Of a stretch of DNA of 23,415 nt, positions 1 through 6,628 are shown one piece after another. Below the pieces are notes generated by a model. That model saw only the letters and a program-made list of their open reading frames with translations. It did not search any database and had not been told where the DNA came from. The stretch spans positions 1 to 23,415 of the forward strand of contig DASYAD010000077.1 of NCBI GenBank assembly GCA_036501515.1. The letters run 5' to 3'. Source of the stretch: Trebonia sp036501515 (GTDB lineage: Bacteria; Actinomycetota; Actinomycetes; Streptosporangiales; Streptosporangiaceae). How positions within the stretch are numbered: position 1 is the first letter of the stretch; every line of letters starts with the position of its first letter. The translations under genes and the position numbers were made by a program.

Positions 1-232
1 GCACGCGATGGGCGCGGACCACCTGTCTTTCGGGCCGCCGCTCGGACCCGACCCGGTCGACGCGATCGGCCTGCTCGGCGAGCGGGTGCTGCCCGCCCTG
101 CGCGCCCTCGGCCGCGCCGGGTCAGCCCCCGCCTCCGCAGCCGCAGTCCCCGGAGCCGCCGTCCCCGTAGGCACAGTCCCCGGAGACACGGTCCCCGGAG
201 TCGCCGTCCCCGGACGGGGAGACGGCCGGTGA
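1..232 (+). CDS. LLM-class (F420-type) oxidoreductase, C-terminal part only
   Basis: The gene enters from the left edge, in frame from base 2, so only the last 76 or so residues are visible. The segment beginning GADHLSFGPPLGPDP, followed by an amphipathic helix ending GERVLPALRAL, is typical of the C-terminal end of luciferase-like TIM-barrel enzymes of the methylene-tetrahydromethanopterin reductase type, which commonly use coenzyme F420. After this normal end the protein carries about 25 extra residues built of five VPGxx-like pentapeptides (bases 146-220), which the family does not need. The TGA stop overlaps the GTG start of the next gene by 4 bases, so the two are probably translationally coupled. 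The catalytic part lies outside the window, so substrate and cofactor are inferred from the family only. Confidence 0.72.
   Translation, partial: HAMGADHLSFGPPLGPDPVDAIGLLGERVLPALRALGRAGSAPASAAAVPGAAVPVGTVPGDTVPGVAVPGRGDGR
146..220 (+). repeat. Five tandem 15-bp units encoding VPGxx pentapeptides
   Basis: Units begin at 146, 161, 176, 191 and 206, each starting GTCCCCG. They encode VPGAA, VPVGT, VPGDT, VPGVA and VPGRG. The period equals five codons, so copy-number change keeps the reading frame. The pattern resembles elastin-like VPGxG repeats and is likely a flexible disordered tail. Confidence 0.85.
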
Positions 233-588
233 CCAGGGACAGCAGCAGCCCGCCCGGCGGCAGCGACGGCACCAGTCCCGACATGATGCTGCACGACCTG
301 CGGGTCACGGTCGACTCGGTCGGCGGGCGCCCGGTGTGCGGGCTCGGCGTCGGCGACTACTTCGAGGTCACCGGGAGCTCCCGGCTGTCGCTGCCGCCCG
401 GCCGTCATTTCTGCCTGTACGCGCTGGCGGCAGTGCTGCCGCTGCTGCCCGCCAAGCAGCGCGACTTGCCCGCCGCCGACTGGCTGGAGCGCGACAGCCT
501 GCTCGCCTGCCCCGACCCGGAGGAACGCCTCGTCATGCGGATCACCAGGACCGGGCGGCGGGCGCTGCGCTCCGGTGATCTCACCTGA
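229..588 (+). CDS. TIGR04076-like small protein
   Basis: A 119-residue protein with a GTG start that overlaps the upstream stop (GTGA). After a disordered Ser/Gly/Pro-rich N-terminus (about residues 1-20) it has the pattern of the TIGR04076 family: a beta strand LHDLRVTVDSVGGRPVCGLGVGDYFEV, a short loop, an apolar helix with FCLYALAAVLPLLPAKQRDLP, and a final CPDPEERLVMRITRTGRR strand. The family is small and of unknown biochemical function. Here it sits between two LLM-class oxidoreductase genes with overlaps on both sides, which suggests coexpression and perhaps a role with those enzymes. The cysteines at the usual positions (VCGLGVGD and CPDPEE) are present. The family call is from memory of its pattern. 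Confidence 0.7.
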   Translation: MTRDSSSPPGGSDGTSPDMMLHDLRVTVDSVGGRPVCGLGVGDYFEVTGSSRLSLPPGRHFCLYALAAVLPLLPAKQRDLPAADWLERDSLLACPDPEERLVMRITRTGRRALRSGDLT

Positions 589-1595
589 GCGCGTCCAGTC
601 CCGCTGAGTTCGGCATCGCCTTCCAGACCGACAAGCCGGCGGGCGCCTACGGGCCGCTGGCGGCCGCCGCCGAAGCCCACGGCTTCGATGTCGTCAGCGT
701 GTTCGCCGACCTGCTCTACCAGCCGCCGCTGCCGGCGCTGCTCGAGATGGCGGCCGCCACCAGCCGGGTACGTCTCGGCCCGGCCTGCCTGAACCCCTAC
801 ACGCTGCACCCGTACGAAATCGCGGGGCAGGCCGCCATGCTGGCCGCCGCGTCCAGCGGCCGCGGCTACCTCGGCCTGGCCCGCGGCGCCTGGCTGGACG
901 CGGTCGGCCTCGCGCAGGCCAGGCCGCTGACCCGGCTGCGCGAAGCCGCCGCGGTGGTCCGCGCCCTGCTGTCGGGCGACGACTCCGGCTTCACGGGACG
1001 GGAATTCCGGCTGGCGCCGGGCACCCGGCTGCGTTACCCGCTGCCGCCGCGGGTGCCGGCGCTGCTGCTCGGCGTGTGGGGGCCGCGCGGAACCGCGCTG
1101 GCCGGACAGGTCGCCGACGAACTCAAGATCGGCGGGACCGCCAGCCCGGCCGTCGTCCGGCAGGCGCGCGCCCGGCTCGCCGTCGCCAGCGCGGCCGCTG
1201 GCCGGGCGGCCGGCAGCGTCCGGGTCGTGGCGGGCGCGGTGACGGTGGTGGCCGAGGACGGGGCGGCCGCCCGCCGCCTGGCCAGGACCGAGGTCGCCAT
1301 GTACCTGGCGGTCGTCGGCGCGCTCGATTCCGCCGAGACGCTCCCCGAAGGACTCCTGCCCCGGGTTACCGACCTGGTCAAGGCCGGCGACGACGCGGCC
1401 GCGGGCGCGCTGATCCCCGGCGACGTGCTGGACCGGTTCGCGTTCTCCGGCACGCCGGGACAGGTCGCCGAGCAGGCCCGGGCGGTCATCGAGGCGGGCG
1501 CCGGCCGGGTCGATTTCGGCACGCCGCACGGACTGACCGCCGCCGGCGGCGTCCGCCTGCTCGGCACCCGGGTCCTGCCGCTACTGCGCGGCTGA
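585..1595 (+). CDS. LLM-class (F420-type) oxidoreductase with probable CTG start
   Basis: A TIM-barrel luciferase-like oxidoreductase of about 336 residues. The first barrel strand and helix (FGIAFQTDKPAG, then LAAAAEAHGFDVVSVF) lie upstream of the first ATG/GTG codon at 699, so a start at 699 would remove an essential part of the fold. This frame opens after a TGA at 576-578. The only start-like codon before the conserved segment is CTG at 585, which overlaps the TGA of the preceding gene as CTGA, mimicking the usual ATGA/GTGA coupling. Other hallmarks are RVRLGPACLNPYTLHPYEIAGQAAMLAAAS, an alpha-beta hinge with RGYLGLARGAWLD, and a C-terminus AGRVDFGTPHGL...RLLGTRVLPLL that parallels the end of the first LLM gene. 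Expected role: hydride transfer with reduced F420 or flavin; substrate unknown. Confidence 0.78.
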   Translation: MSASSPAEFGIAFQTDKPAGAYGPLAAAAEAHGFDVVSVFADLLYQPPLPALLEMAAATSRVRLGPACLNPYTLHPYEIAGQAAMLAAASSGRGYLGLARGAWLDAVGLAQARPLTRLREAAAVVRALLSGDDSGFTGREFRLAPGTRLRYPLPPRVPALLLGVWGPRGTALAGQVADELKIGGTASPAVVRQARARLAVASAAAGRAAGSVRVVAGAVTVVAEDGAAARRLARTEVAMYLAVVGALDSAETLPEGLLPRVTDLVKAGDDAAAGALIPGDVLDRFAFSGTPGQVAEQARAVIEAGAGRVDFGTPHGLTAAGGVRLLGTRVLPLLRG

Positions 1596-1650
1596 CCCGG
1601 CCAGGCCGTCTGCACGGGCCGGACGAGGCGCATCGTCCGACCCCGGTGAA

Positions 1651-1668
1651 ACACGCGGTTCCGCGTGT
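1651..1668. terminator. Perfect 8-bp dyad, likely terminator of the LLM operon
   Basis: ACACGCGG and CCGCGTGT flank two T's. In RNA the inner bases form the loop of a strong stem, followed by a mildly T-rich stretch (catttctta). It lies 56 bp after the LLM stop and about 40 bp before the next start. It could equally be an operator for the following gene, because it sits upstream of that gene's -10 box. Confidence 0.5.
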
Positions 1669-1698
1669 CATTTCTTACTGTTATCTAAGCCCGGGAGT

Positions 1699-1704
1699 AG
1701 GCTG
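1699..1704 (+). promoter_or_regulatory. -10 box TAGGCT of a leaderless transcript
   Basis: TAGGCT ends 5 nt before the ATG at 1710. Transcription would start at or within a base or two of the start codon. No Shine-Dalgarno sequence is seen. Confidence 0.5.
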
Positions 1705-1709
1705 ACGCC

Positions 1710-2735
1710 ATGCCTGGCCCCGATGCGAGCACCCCCGCGCGCGTGGCGATCGACGCCTTCGTGCAGCAGCTGGCCGAGCGCGGCATGTCCGCGACGACGC
1801 GCCGGATCCGCAAGACCTACCTCAACGAGTACCTGCGCCACGCCCAGGCCGCCGCGGACGGCGCGGACGGCGCGGACCATGCTGACGGCGCAGAGACCGG
1901 CAGCGGCACCCTGGACGGCAGCGACAGGCAGGAGCCCGCGCAGGGCAGCCGTGACGGGGAGAACAACGGGGACAGCGAGACCGCCGCGGCGCCGGCCGGC
2001 CCGCGGCTGACCGCGGGTGACCTGATGGACTCCGGCCGCGCCGCCGCCTGGCTGGCGGACGCCGCCGCGGGCAAGACGAGGACGAGGAACACCAGCCGGG
2101 GGCCGGAGGCGGCGGCCTACCCGAACTCGATGCGGGTGCGGATCGACTCGGTCAACGCCCTGGCCGAGTTCATCGGCGACCCCGCCCGGCTTGACCGGCA
2201 GCCGCCCGCCCGCGGTTTCGAGCTGACCCCGGGCGACACCGAGGCGCTGCTGCACGAACTGACCGTCAAGCGGCCCATTCACGCCAACGCGATGACCGCG
2301 CTGCGCACCGCGGCCGTCGCCGCGCTCGTCGCCGACACCGGCCGGGGCGTTCCCGAGCTGGCCGATCTCAACGTCAGCGCCCTGCACCTGGACGGCGCAG
2401 AACCGTACGCCGAGGTCGAGGGCGAGTCAGTGCCGCTGACCCGGGCGACGGTGCACATCCTGACCCGCTGGCTGGCCGCGCGTGCGCCGCTCGTCGCCGA
2501 GCTCGACGGCAGCGACCCGGGCCACCTGTGGATCCCGACCAAGCCGGGCCGCGCCAGGGGCGGTGTTCCGTCGGCGAAACCCGGCATCAGCCCGGCCGCC
2601 GTCCGCACCCTGCACGCCTCGCACCGGGCGCTGGTCAGCCAGCTGCTCGGCACCCCGCTGCGGCCAGGCGCGCTGCGCGGCGCCGCGGCGCCGCACCTGC
2701 CGGCCCCCGGCGCGGCAGCCCCGTCAGCCGGGTAG
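1710..2735 (+). CDS. Tyrosine-recombinase-like protein lacking catalytic residues
   Basis: A 341-residue protein with the architecture of tyrosine recombinases. Residues 11-46 (AFVQQLAERGMSATTRRIRKTYLNEYL) resemble the SAM-like core-binding domain. Residues 47-98 are an Ala/Asp/Gly/Ser-rich linker with DGADGADHADGA repeats. Residues 173-325 resemble the catalytic fold: TPGDTEALL, AAVAALVADTGRGVPELADLNVSALHLDG (where active enzymes have TGLRxSEL), a VEGESVPL hairpin, and a last helix HASHRALVSQLLGTPL. The catalytic arginine position of TGLR holds Gly (TGRG), no HxxR box is evident and there is no C-terminal tyrosine, so recombination seems unlikely. It may be a DNA-binding relic or a regulator. 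No att sites or other mobile genes are nearby. It is probably transcribed leaderless. Confidence 0.6.
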   Translation: MPGPDASTPARVAIDAFVQQLAERGMSATTRRIRKTYLNEYLRHAQAAADGADGADHADGAETGSGTLDGSDRQEPAQGSRDGENNGDSETAAAPAGPRLTAGDLMDSGRAAAWLADAAAGKTRTRNTSRGPEAAAYPNSMRVRIDSVNALAEFIGDPARLDRQPPARGFELTPGDTEALLHELTVKRPIHANAMTALRTAAVAALVADTGRGVPELADLNVSALHLDGAEPYAEVEGESVPLTRATVHILTRWLAARAPLVAELDGSDPGHLWIPTKPGRARGGVPSAKPGISPAAVRTLHASHRALVSQLLGTPLRPGALRGAAAPHLPAPGAAAPSAG

Positions 2736-2774
2736 CGGTTACCCTCACCCGGTTGCGGTTACCGTCACCCGGTT
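2735..2774. repeat. Two tandem 20-bp repeats between convergent genes
   Basis: Copies at 2735-2754 and 2755-2774 differ by one base (accctc versus accgtc). The first copy begins on the last base of the TAG stop of the recombinase-like gene. CCGGTTACCGG, just after, forms a short dyad. The array fills the gap between two convergent genes and may help termination. Confidence 0.8.
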
Positions 2775-2799
2775 ACCGGCTGCCCCGTGGTCAGCGCAG

Positions 2800-3654
2800 T
2801 CAGCGCAGCCGGTGCCGGTCCGCCCAGGCCGACACGGCGGCGGCGATCTCGGCTGGGCGGTCCTCCGGCGCGTGGTGGCCGGCCGTGCCGCAGTGCACCG
2901 TTTCCAGCGCGGCGAAGTGACGCTGGCACCAGCCGGCCACGGCCGGGGTGATCATCAGGGTCGGTGAGCCTTCGAAGGTCATCATCAGCTTGGGCACCTG
3001 GGGGCTCTGCGCGAGCCACGCGTCGTAGGCCTCGATCCGCGCGATGAGCGCGGCCGGCTCGCCGCCCAGCGGGATCTGCCTGGCCCAGGCCAGCAGCGGC
3101 CGGCGGCTTTCCGGGGTGGGGTACGGGGCCAGGTAGGTGTCGAGGTCCTGCGGGCTGACGGGGGTGCGCACCCCGCCCGTGAAGGCCTGGCGGACCAGCA
3201 GGTCCTGGTCGAGGAAGAGCTTCTCGCCGTCGGCGCCGCGGATCGCCTCGGTCCTGGCGCGCGCCTGCGGGGACAAGTCGGCCAGGTCAAGCGGCTTGAC
3301 GATGCTCTCAAGGAAGGCGACGCCGAGCACGCGGTCCGGGTGGCGGGCGGCCCAGTCGAACGCGAGCGCCCCGCCCCAGTCGTGGCCGATCAGCACGACC
3401 TGCTCCAGCCCCAGCTCGTCGAACCAGGCGTCCAGGTAGCGGGCGTGGTCGGCGAAGGCGAAGGGGATGTCGGGCTTGCCTGAGCGTCCCATCCCGATGA
3501 GGTCAGGCGCGAGCAGCCGCCCGGGCCCGACGGCGGGCAGGATGTTGCGCCACAGGTGCGAGGAAGCCGGGTTGCCGTGGAGGAAAACCAGGGGCGTGCC
3601 GGTGCCGGACTGGCGGTGGTACATGACGGAGTCGAGGGTCTTGATCTCGGGCAC
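2800..3654 (-). CDS. Haloalkane dehalogenase (alpha/beta hydrolase, HLD-II-like)
   Basis: A full-length 284-residue alpha/beta hydrolase with the dehalogenase residue set. Asp92 in IGHDWGG is the nucleophile on the elbow. Trp93 next to it and Asn28 in LHGNPASSHLW match the halide-stabilising pair. Glu116 in VAFLESIVKP sits where subfamily II enzymes carry the catalytic acid, and His260 in GTAGHHAPEDRP is the general base. DLIGMGRSGKPDIPF (51-65) is also typical. The Trp and Asn favour dehalogenase over epoxide hydrolase. It would hydrolyse carbon-halogen bonds to alcohol, halide and proton in the cytosol. The GTG start at 3654 follows a purine-rich aaggaaagagg ribosome site. The gene lies 31 bp after a marR gene on the same strand, so the two probably form an operon under MarR control. 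The natural substrate is unknown. Confidence 0.86.
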   Translation of the reverse strand: MPEIKTLDSVMYHRQSGTGTPLVFLHGNPASSHLWRNILPAVGPGRLLAPDLIGMGRSGKPDIPFAFADHARYLDAWFDELGLEQVVLIGHDWGGALAFDWAARHPDRVLGVAFLESIVKPLDLADLSPQARARTEAIRGADGEKLFLDQDLLVRQAFTGGVRTPVSPQDLDTYLAPYPTPESRRPLLAWARQIPLGGEPAALIARIEAYDAWLAQSPQVPKLMMTFEGSPTLMITPAVAGWCQRHFAALETVHCGTAGHHAPEDRPAEIAAAVSAWADRHRLR

Positions 3655-3685
3655 GGTGCCTCTTTCCTTGCGAGCCGGGGTTTCC

Positions 3686-4150
3686 TTACGAGTCCGGGTT
3701 TCCCTGAGAGTCCAGGGGAAGCTCGAGCAGCGTCGCCAGGTCCTGGGCGAATGCCTGCGCCCGCGCGCCGCCGCGGCCGCCCAGCGGTGCCAGCAGCTGG
3801 TCGAGCAGCCGTCCGACCTCGGCGATCGCGGGCCGCACGACCTCGTGGCCGCGTCCGGTGAGCGCCAGCCGGACCGCGCGGGAATCTACGGGGTCGCGGT
3901 CCCGCTGGATCAGGCCGTCGGCGTCAAGCGCACGGGCCAGCTTGGAGGCGTAAAGGGTCTCCAGGCCGGTGTACCCGGCCAGCTCACGCTGCGTCGGCCG
4001 CTGGCCGGACTGCTCGATGGCATACAGCGAGGCCAGCAGCACGTACTGCGCGTGGGTCAGCCCCAGCGGCGCGAGCGCCCGGTCGACGGCGGTCCGCCAC
4101 TTCATGGACAGCCGCCAGACGAGGTGACCGGGCGTGGTCTCGATGCTCAC
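3686..4150 (-). CDS. MarR-family transcriptional regulator
   Basis: A 154-residue protein with the MarR winged helix-turn-helix: LTHAQYVLLASLYAIEQ, then RPTQRELAGYTGLETLYASKLARALDADGLIQRDRDPVDSRAVRLALTGRG. This covers the recognition helix and the Asp-Arg wing (about residues 30-100). Terminal helices for dimerisation flank it. It probably represses itself and the dehalogenase downstream, because a dyad and direct repeats (4158-4189) cover its presumed -10 box. The start is GTG at 4150. No Shine-Dalgarno sequence is present and TACTAT sits 7 nt upstream, so the mRNA is probably leaderless. The ligand is unknown; a halogenated or phenolic compound would suit the neighbour but is a guess. Confidence 0.9.
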   Translation of the reverse strand: MSIETTPGHLVWRLSMKWRTAVDRALAPLGLTHAQYVLLASLYAIEQSGQRPTQRELAGYTGLETLYASKLARALDADGLIQRDRDPVDSRAVRLALTGRGHEVVRPAIAEVGRLLDQLLAPLGGRGGARAQAFAQDLATLLELPLDSQGNPDS

Positions 4151-4157
4151 GCGAGTT

Positions 4158-4189
4158 ATAGTACATGGCTACTATGTACATGGCTACTA
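4158..4189. promoter_or_regulatory. MarR operator with overlapping -10 box
   Basis: ATAGTA (4158-4163) and TACTAT (4170-4175) form a perfect 6-bp dyad with a 6-bp spacer. GTACATGGCTACTA occurs twice (4161-4174 and 4176-4189) with a 15-bp period. On the minus strand TACTAT at 4163-4158 ends 7 nt before the marR GTG and fits a -10 box. A bound repressor would block the promoter. The tract is strikingly AT-rich for this DNA. Confidence 0.65.
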
Positions 4190-4212
4190 CTTTGCCGGGG
4201 CCGGCGGCCGCG

Positions 4213-4602
4213 TCACAGCCCGAGCAGGTCCCACCGGTTGCCGGCGATGTCGAGGAACACCGCGACCCGGCCGTAGGGCTCGCGGCGGGTCTCCCTGACG
4301 ACTTCGACGCCGGCCGCGGTCAGCCGCGCGAAGACGGCGTCGAATTCGTCGACGTGCAGGAAGAACCCGACGCGCCCGGCCACCTGGTTGCCGACGGCGG
4401 CGGCCTGGCGCGGGCCGTCCGCGCGAGCCAGCAGGATGCCGGTCTCCGCGCCGGGCGGCCGTACCACCACCCACCGCTTGGGCTGGCCGGTCGTGGTCAG
4501 CGACGGGGTGTCCTCGGCCAGCTCGAAGCCGAGCACGCCGGTGAAGAACGCGATGGCCTCGTCGTAGTCGTCGACGATGACGGTGATCTGCTCAAGCCGC
4601 AC
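4213..4602 (-). CDS. VOC-superfamily (glyoxalase/bleomycin-resistance-like) protein
   Basis: A 129-residue single-module-pair VOC protein. The first beta-alpha-beta-beta-beta module starts LEQITVIVDDYDEAIAFFTGVLGFELAED and continues through RWVVVRPPGAETGILLARA. The second has GRVGFFLHVDEFDAVFARLTAAGVEVVRETRREPYGRVAVFLDIAGNRWDLLGL. In this superfamily such proteins bind a metal, act on small electrophiles, or sequester drugs. The metal-ligand pattern is not the full glyoxalase I set, so I give no substrate. The GTG start at 4602 has TAGGCT 6 nt upstream, suggesting leaderless transcription. It lies 62 bp upstream of marR on the same strand, with the operator between them, so it is probably a separate unit. 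Confidence 0.85.
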   Translation of the reverse strand: MRLEQITVIVDDYDEAIAFFTGVLGFELAEDTPSLTTTGQPKRWVVVRPPGAETGILLARADGPRQAAAVGNQVAGRVGFFLHVDEFDAVFARLTAAGVEVVRETRREPYGRVAVFLDIAGNRWDLLGL

Positions 4603-4608
4603 CCCGGC

Positions 4609-4614
4609 AGCCTA
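4609..4614 (-). promoter_or_regulatory. -10 box TAGGCT, leaderless VOC gene
   Basis: On the minus strand TAGGCT is followed by 6 nt (GCCGGG) and the GTG start at 4602. This is the spacing expected if transcription begins at the start codon. Confidence 0.5.
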
Positions 4615-4762
4615 CGGTCACGCCGGCCAGCACGTCGTCAGCCCGCACGCCGGCCAGTCCGCCGGCGGCACCCGCACGGCCAGCAGGGCTAATCCGCCCC
4701 GGTCATGATCCGCGGACAATTCCGCAGGCAATCAGGTAATCACATCCGCGCCGGCGTGCCGC

Positions 4763-5458
4763 TCAAGCCCCGGAATTCACCCCGTCCGGGGACGGCGCCG
4801 CTGAACGGCGGCGCAGCAGCAGGTGGCCGCGGCGGAACCGCTCGCCCGGGCGCGGCTCGCGCGACATCCGGCCGACCTCGACCAGGCCCGCCTCGCCGGC
4901 CAGCGCGGCCAGCGCGTCAAGCGGCCAGCGGTAGGCGGGCGTCACCCCGTGGGCGAACCCCGTGACGGGCTCGCCGACCGCCTCGAAGAAGGCGGCGAGC
5001 GCGAACCCGCCCGGCCGCAGCACCCGGGCGAACTCGGCGAAGTAGCCCGGCACGTCGCCCGGCGCCGCGTGAATGACGGAGTACCAGGCCACGATGCCGC
5101 CCAGGGCGGCGTCCCGTACCGGCAGCGCGTGCATGGAGGCGACCGATACCCGCAGGCCCGGGTAGGTCGCCCGGGCGATCCCGACCAGAGCCGGGGACAG
5201 GTCGACGCCGAACACGTCCAGGCCGGCGGCGGCCAGGTGCGCGCCGATCCGCCCGGTCCCGCAGCCGGCTTCGGCGACCAGGCCGCCGCCCTCGGCCAGC
5301 ACGTGCTCGGCGAACGCGGCGAGGACGGCGCGGTCCAGCGGCAGCTCCTGGAGCTCGCCCTTGACGAACTCGGCGTAGCGGGCGGACGCGGCGTCATAGG
5401 CGGCGGCCGTCACCGCGAGCCGTTCCCCGAGGCCGGTCATGTCTTCGATGCGGGTCAT
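4763..5458 (-). CDS. Class I SAM-dependent methyltransferase
   Basis: A Rossmann-fold methyltransferase of 231 residues from the ATG at 5458. A start seven codons further upstream is possible but would leave no promoter spacing. Motif I is VAEAGCGTGRIGAHLA, followed by GLDVFGVDLSPALVGIAR with the acidic ribose-binding end of strand 2. Then come SVASMHALPVRDAALGGIVAWYSVIH (motif II region) and FARVLRPGGFALAAFFE (motif III). The Asp/Glu-AGCGTG-Gly loop binds SAM. The substrate is not evident; the fold resembles small-molecule methyltransferases of the UbiE type. TAGGAT lies 8 nt upstream of the start, pointing to a near-leaderless mRNA. It is divergent from the DUF3052-like gene at 5614. Confidence 0.85.
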   Translation of the reverse strand: MTRIEDMTGLGERLAVTAAAYDAASARYAEFVKGELQELPLDRAVLAAFAEHVLAEGGGLVAEAGCGTGRIGAHLAAAGLDVFGVDLSPALVGIARATYPGLRVSVASMHALPVRDAALGGIVAWYSVIHAAPGDVPGYFAEFARVLRPGGFALAAFFEAVGEPVTGFAHGVTPAYRWPLDALAALAGEAGLVEVGRMSREPRPGERFRRGHLLLRRRSAAPSPDGVNSGA

Positions 5459-5466
5459 GGCGGCCG

Positions 5467-5472
5467 ATCCTA
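5467..5472 (-). promoter_or_regulatory. -10 box TAGGAT of the methyltransferase gene
   Basis: TAGGAT on the minus strand is followed by 8 nt and the ATG at 5458. It matches the actinobacterial TANNNT consensus and would give a leader of about 1-2 nt. Confidence 0.5.
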
Positions 5473-5601
5473 GCGGCAACCGGCCGTCCGCTACGGCGCG
5501 ACAATCATCAGCTGGTTACCCGGAGCAGAACCGACGATCGTCATCATCCCGAACGGGGGCGCTGCTTCGCGTTCCCGCCGCCGCCCTCTGCCGCGGGCGC
5601 C

Positions 5602-5607
5602 GATAAT
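5602..5607 (+). promoter_or_regulatory. -10 box GATAAT of a leaderless gene
   Basis: GATAAT is followed by CGCGCT and the ATG at 5614. The rest of 5480-5613 is the divergent control region shared with the methyltransferase gene, and I see no further clear dyad in it. Confidence 0.5.
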
Positions 5608-5613
5608 CGCGCT

Positions 5614-5973
5614 ATGGACATCAGTAGCAAGCTGCAGGTGAAACCCGGGCAGACGCTCGCCGTCGTCGCGCGGCCCGCGGACGTGCCGCCGCTCGCGGAC
5701 GCCGCCGCCAACCCCGCGGCGGCAGCGGACCAGGCGGACGCGGTGATCGCGTTCGTCCGGCTGGCCGGCGAGCTGGATACCGTCGCGGCCCCGGCGGTCG
5801 CGGCGGCACGGGCCGGGCGGCTCAGCTGGATCGCCTATCCCAAAGCCGGCCAGCTCGGCACCGACCTCAACCGCGACGTCCTGGCCGGGCTGCTCGGCGC
5901 CCGCGGCGTCCAGCCGGTCCGGCAGGTCGCGATCGACGGCACGTGGTCGGCGCTGCGGTTCCGCCCGGCCTGA
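5614..5973 (+). CDS. DUF3052-like hypothetical protein
   Basis: A 119-residue protein starting MDISSKLQVKPGQTLAVVARPADVPPL. Key segments are ADQADAVIAFVRLAGELDTVAAPAVAAARAG, then LSWIAYPKAGQLGTDLNRDVLAGLLGARG, and a C-terminal VRQVAIDGTWSALRFRP. The 'KLxVKPGQ ... WIAYPK ... TDLNRDVL ... VAIDxTWSALRFRP' pattern is common in small actinobacterial and proteobacterial proteins annotated as DUF3052 or as hypothetical. No catalytic motif is visible; the fold looks like a truncated alpha/beta Rossmann-like domain. Function is unknown. It is probably expressed leaderless and is divergent from the methyltransferase gene at 5458. Confidence 0.75.
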   Translation: MDISSKLQVKPGQTLAVVARPADVPPLADAAANPAAAADQADAVIAFVRLAGELDTVAAPAVAAARAGRLSWIAYPKAGQLGTDLNRDVLAGLLGARGVQPVRQVAIDGTWSALRFRPA

Positions 5974-5999
5974 CGGCGGCACATCCGGCCCGGCCTGCG

Positions 6000-6587
6000 T
6001 CAGGGCGCGGCGCCCGCCAGAACGGCGCTCACCGTCCTGGTGACCGCCGCGGGGTCGGGCCCGGCGCCGTCGGCGTCGCTGAACAGCAGGTGCGCGGCGC
6101 CGGCCAGGGTGGGCGCGAGCGTGCCGGTGTCGGCGGCGGCGGCGATGCGGCCGAGGTCGCGTTCGGCCCGCAGGTAGCCGGCCAGCAGGGCGGTGATCTC
6201 CGAGATCAGCGGCAGGCGCGTGCCGGCCGCCGCCCGGAGCCGCCCCCGCAGCTCGTCGCGGCCGATGACCAGGCGCATCAGTGCGAGCGCGGCCGGGCTG
6301 AACAACGCGGGCAGGGCGGCCGCCAGGTTGCCGGCGACGGTGCCGGTCCCCGCCGCGGCGCGCAGGGCGTCCGCCTGGGCGCTGGTCGCGGCGATGCGGT
6401 CAAGGACGAGCTCGGCGAGGAAGCCGTCGAAGTCGGCGAAGTGCCGGTGCAGCACTCCCTTGGCGACGCCGGCCTCGGCGGTGACCGCCCGGCTGGTCAG
6501 CGCGGCCGGGCCGTCGCGCAGCAGGACCCGCTCGGCGGCGTCGAACAGCTGTCCGCGCGGGTCGCGGATGGCCACTCCGGTGGGCAC
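6000..6587 (-). CDS. TetR/AcrR-family transcriptional regulator
   Basis: A 195-residue protein. The N-terminal helix-turn-helix is RGQLFDAAERVLLRDGPAALTSRAVTAEAGVAKGVLHRHFADFDGFLAELV (about residues 11-62), typical of TetR regulators. The rest is an all-helical ligand-binding and dimerisation domain. A purine-rich aaggaagga lies about 9-10 nt before the GTG start at 6587. It is transcribed away from the methyltransferase gene at 6659, with 71 bp between the starts holding several GGGC/GCCC half-sites. It therefore probably represses itself and that methyltransferase. The inducer is unknown. Confidence 0.88.
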   Translation of the reverse strand: MPTGVAIRDPRGQLFDAAERVLLRDGPAALTSRAVTAEAGVAKGVLHRHFADFDGFLAELVLDRIAATSAQADALRAAAGTGTVAGNLAAALPALFSPAALALMRLVIGRDELRGRLRAAAGTRLPLISEITALLAGYLRAERDLGRIAAAADTGTLAPTLAGAAHLLFSDADGAGPDPAAVTRTVSAVLAGAAP

Positions 6588-6628
6588 GTGCGGCCGTCCT
6601 TCCTTCGCCGACAGTGAAAGCGGCTCCT

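Noticed and set aside
405..1529. Long minus-strand frame opposite the LLM gene
   Set aside because: Arg/Gly/Gln-rich shadow with no family pattern; the plus strand carries a clear TIM-barrel enzyme.
1710..2735. Active integrative element
   Set aside because: No catalytic residues, no tRNA, no att-like repeats and no excisionase or replication genes nearby.
3467..4276. Plus-strand frame across the marR gene
   Set aside because: Shadow of the MarR and dehalogenase genes; it would cross the operator.
4712..4725. GCGGA-caat-TCCGC dyad in the 160-bp gap 4603-4762
   Set aside because: Arms of only 5 bp in GC-rich DNA are expected by chance; no gene start lies beside it.
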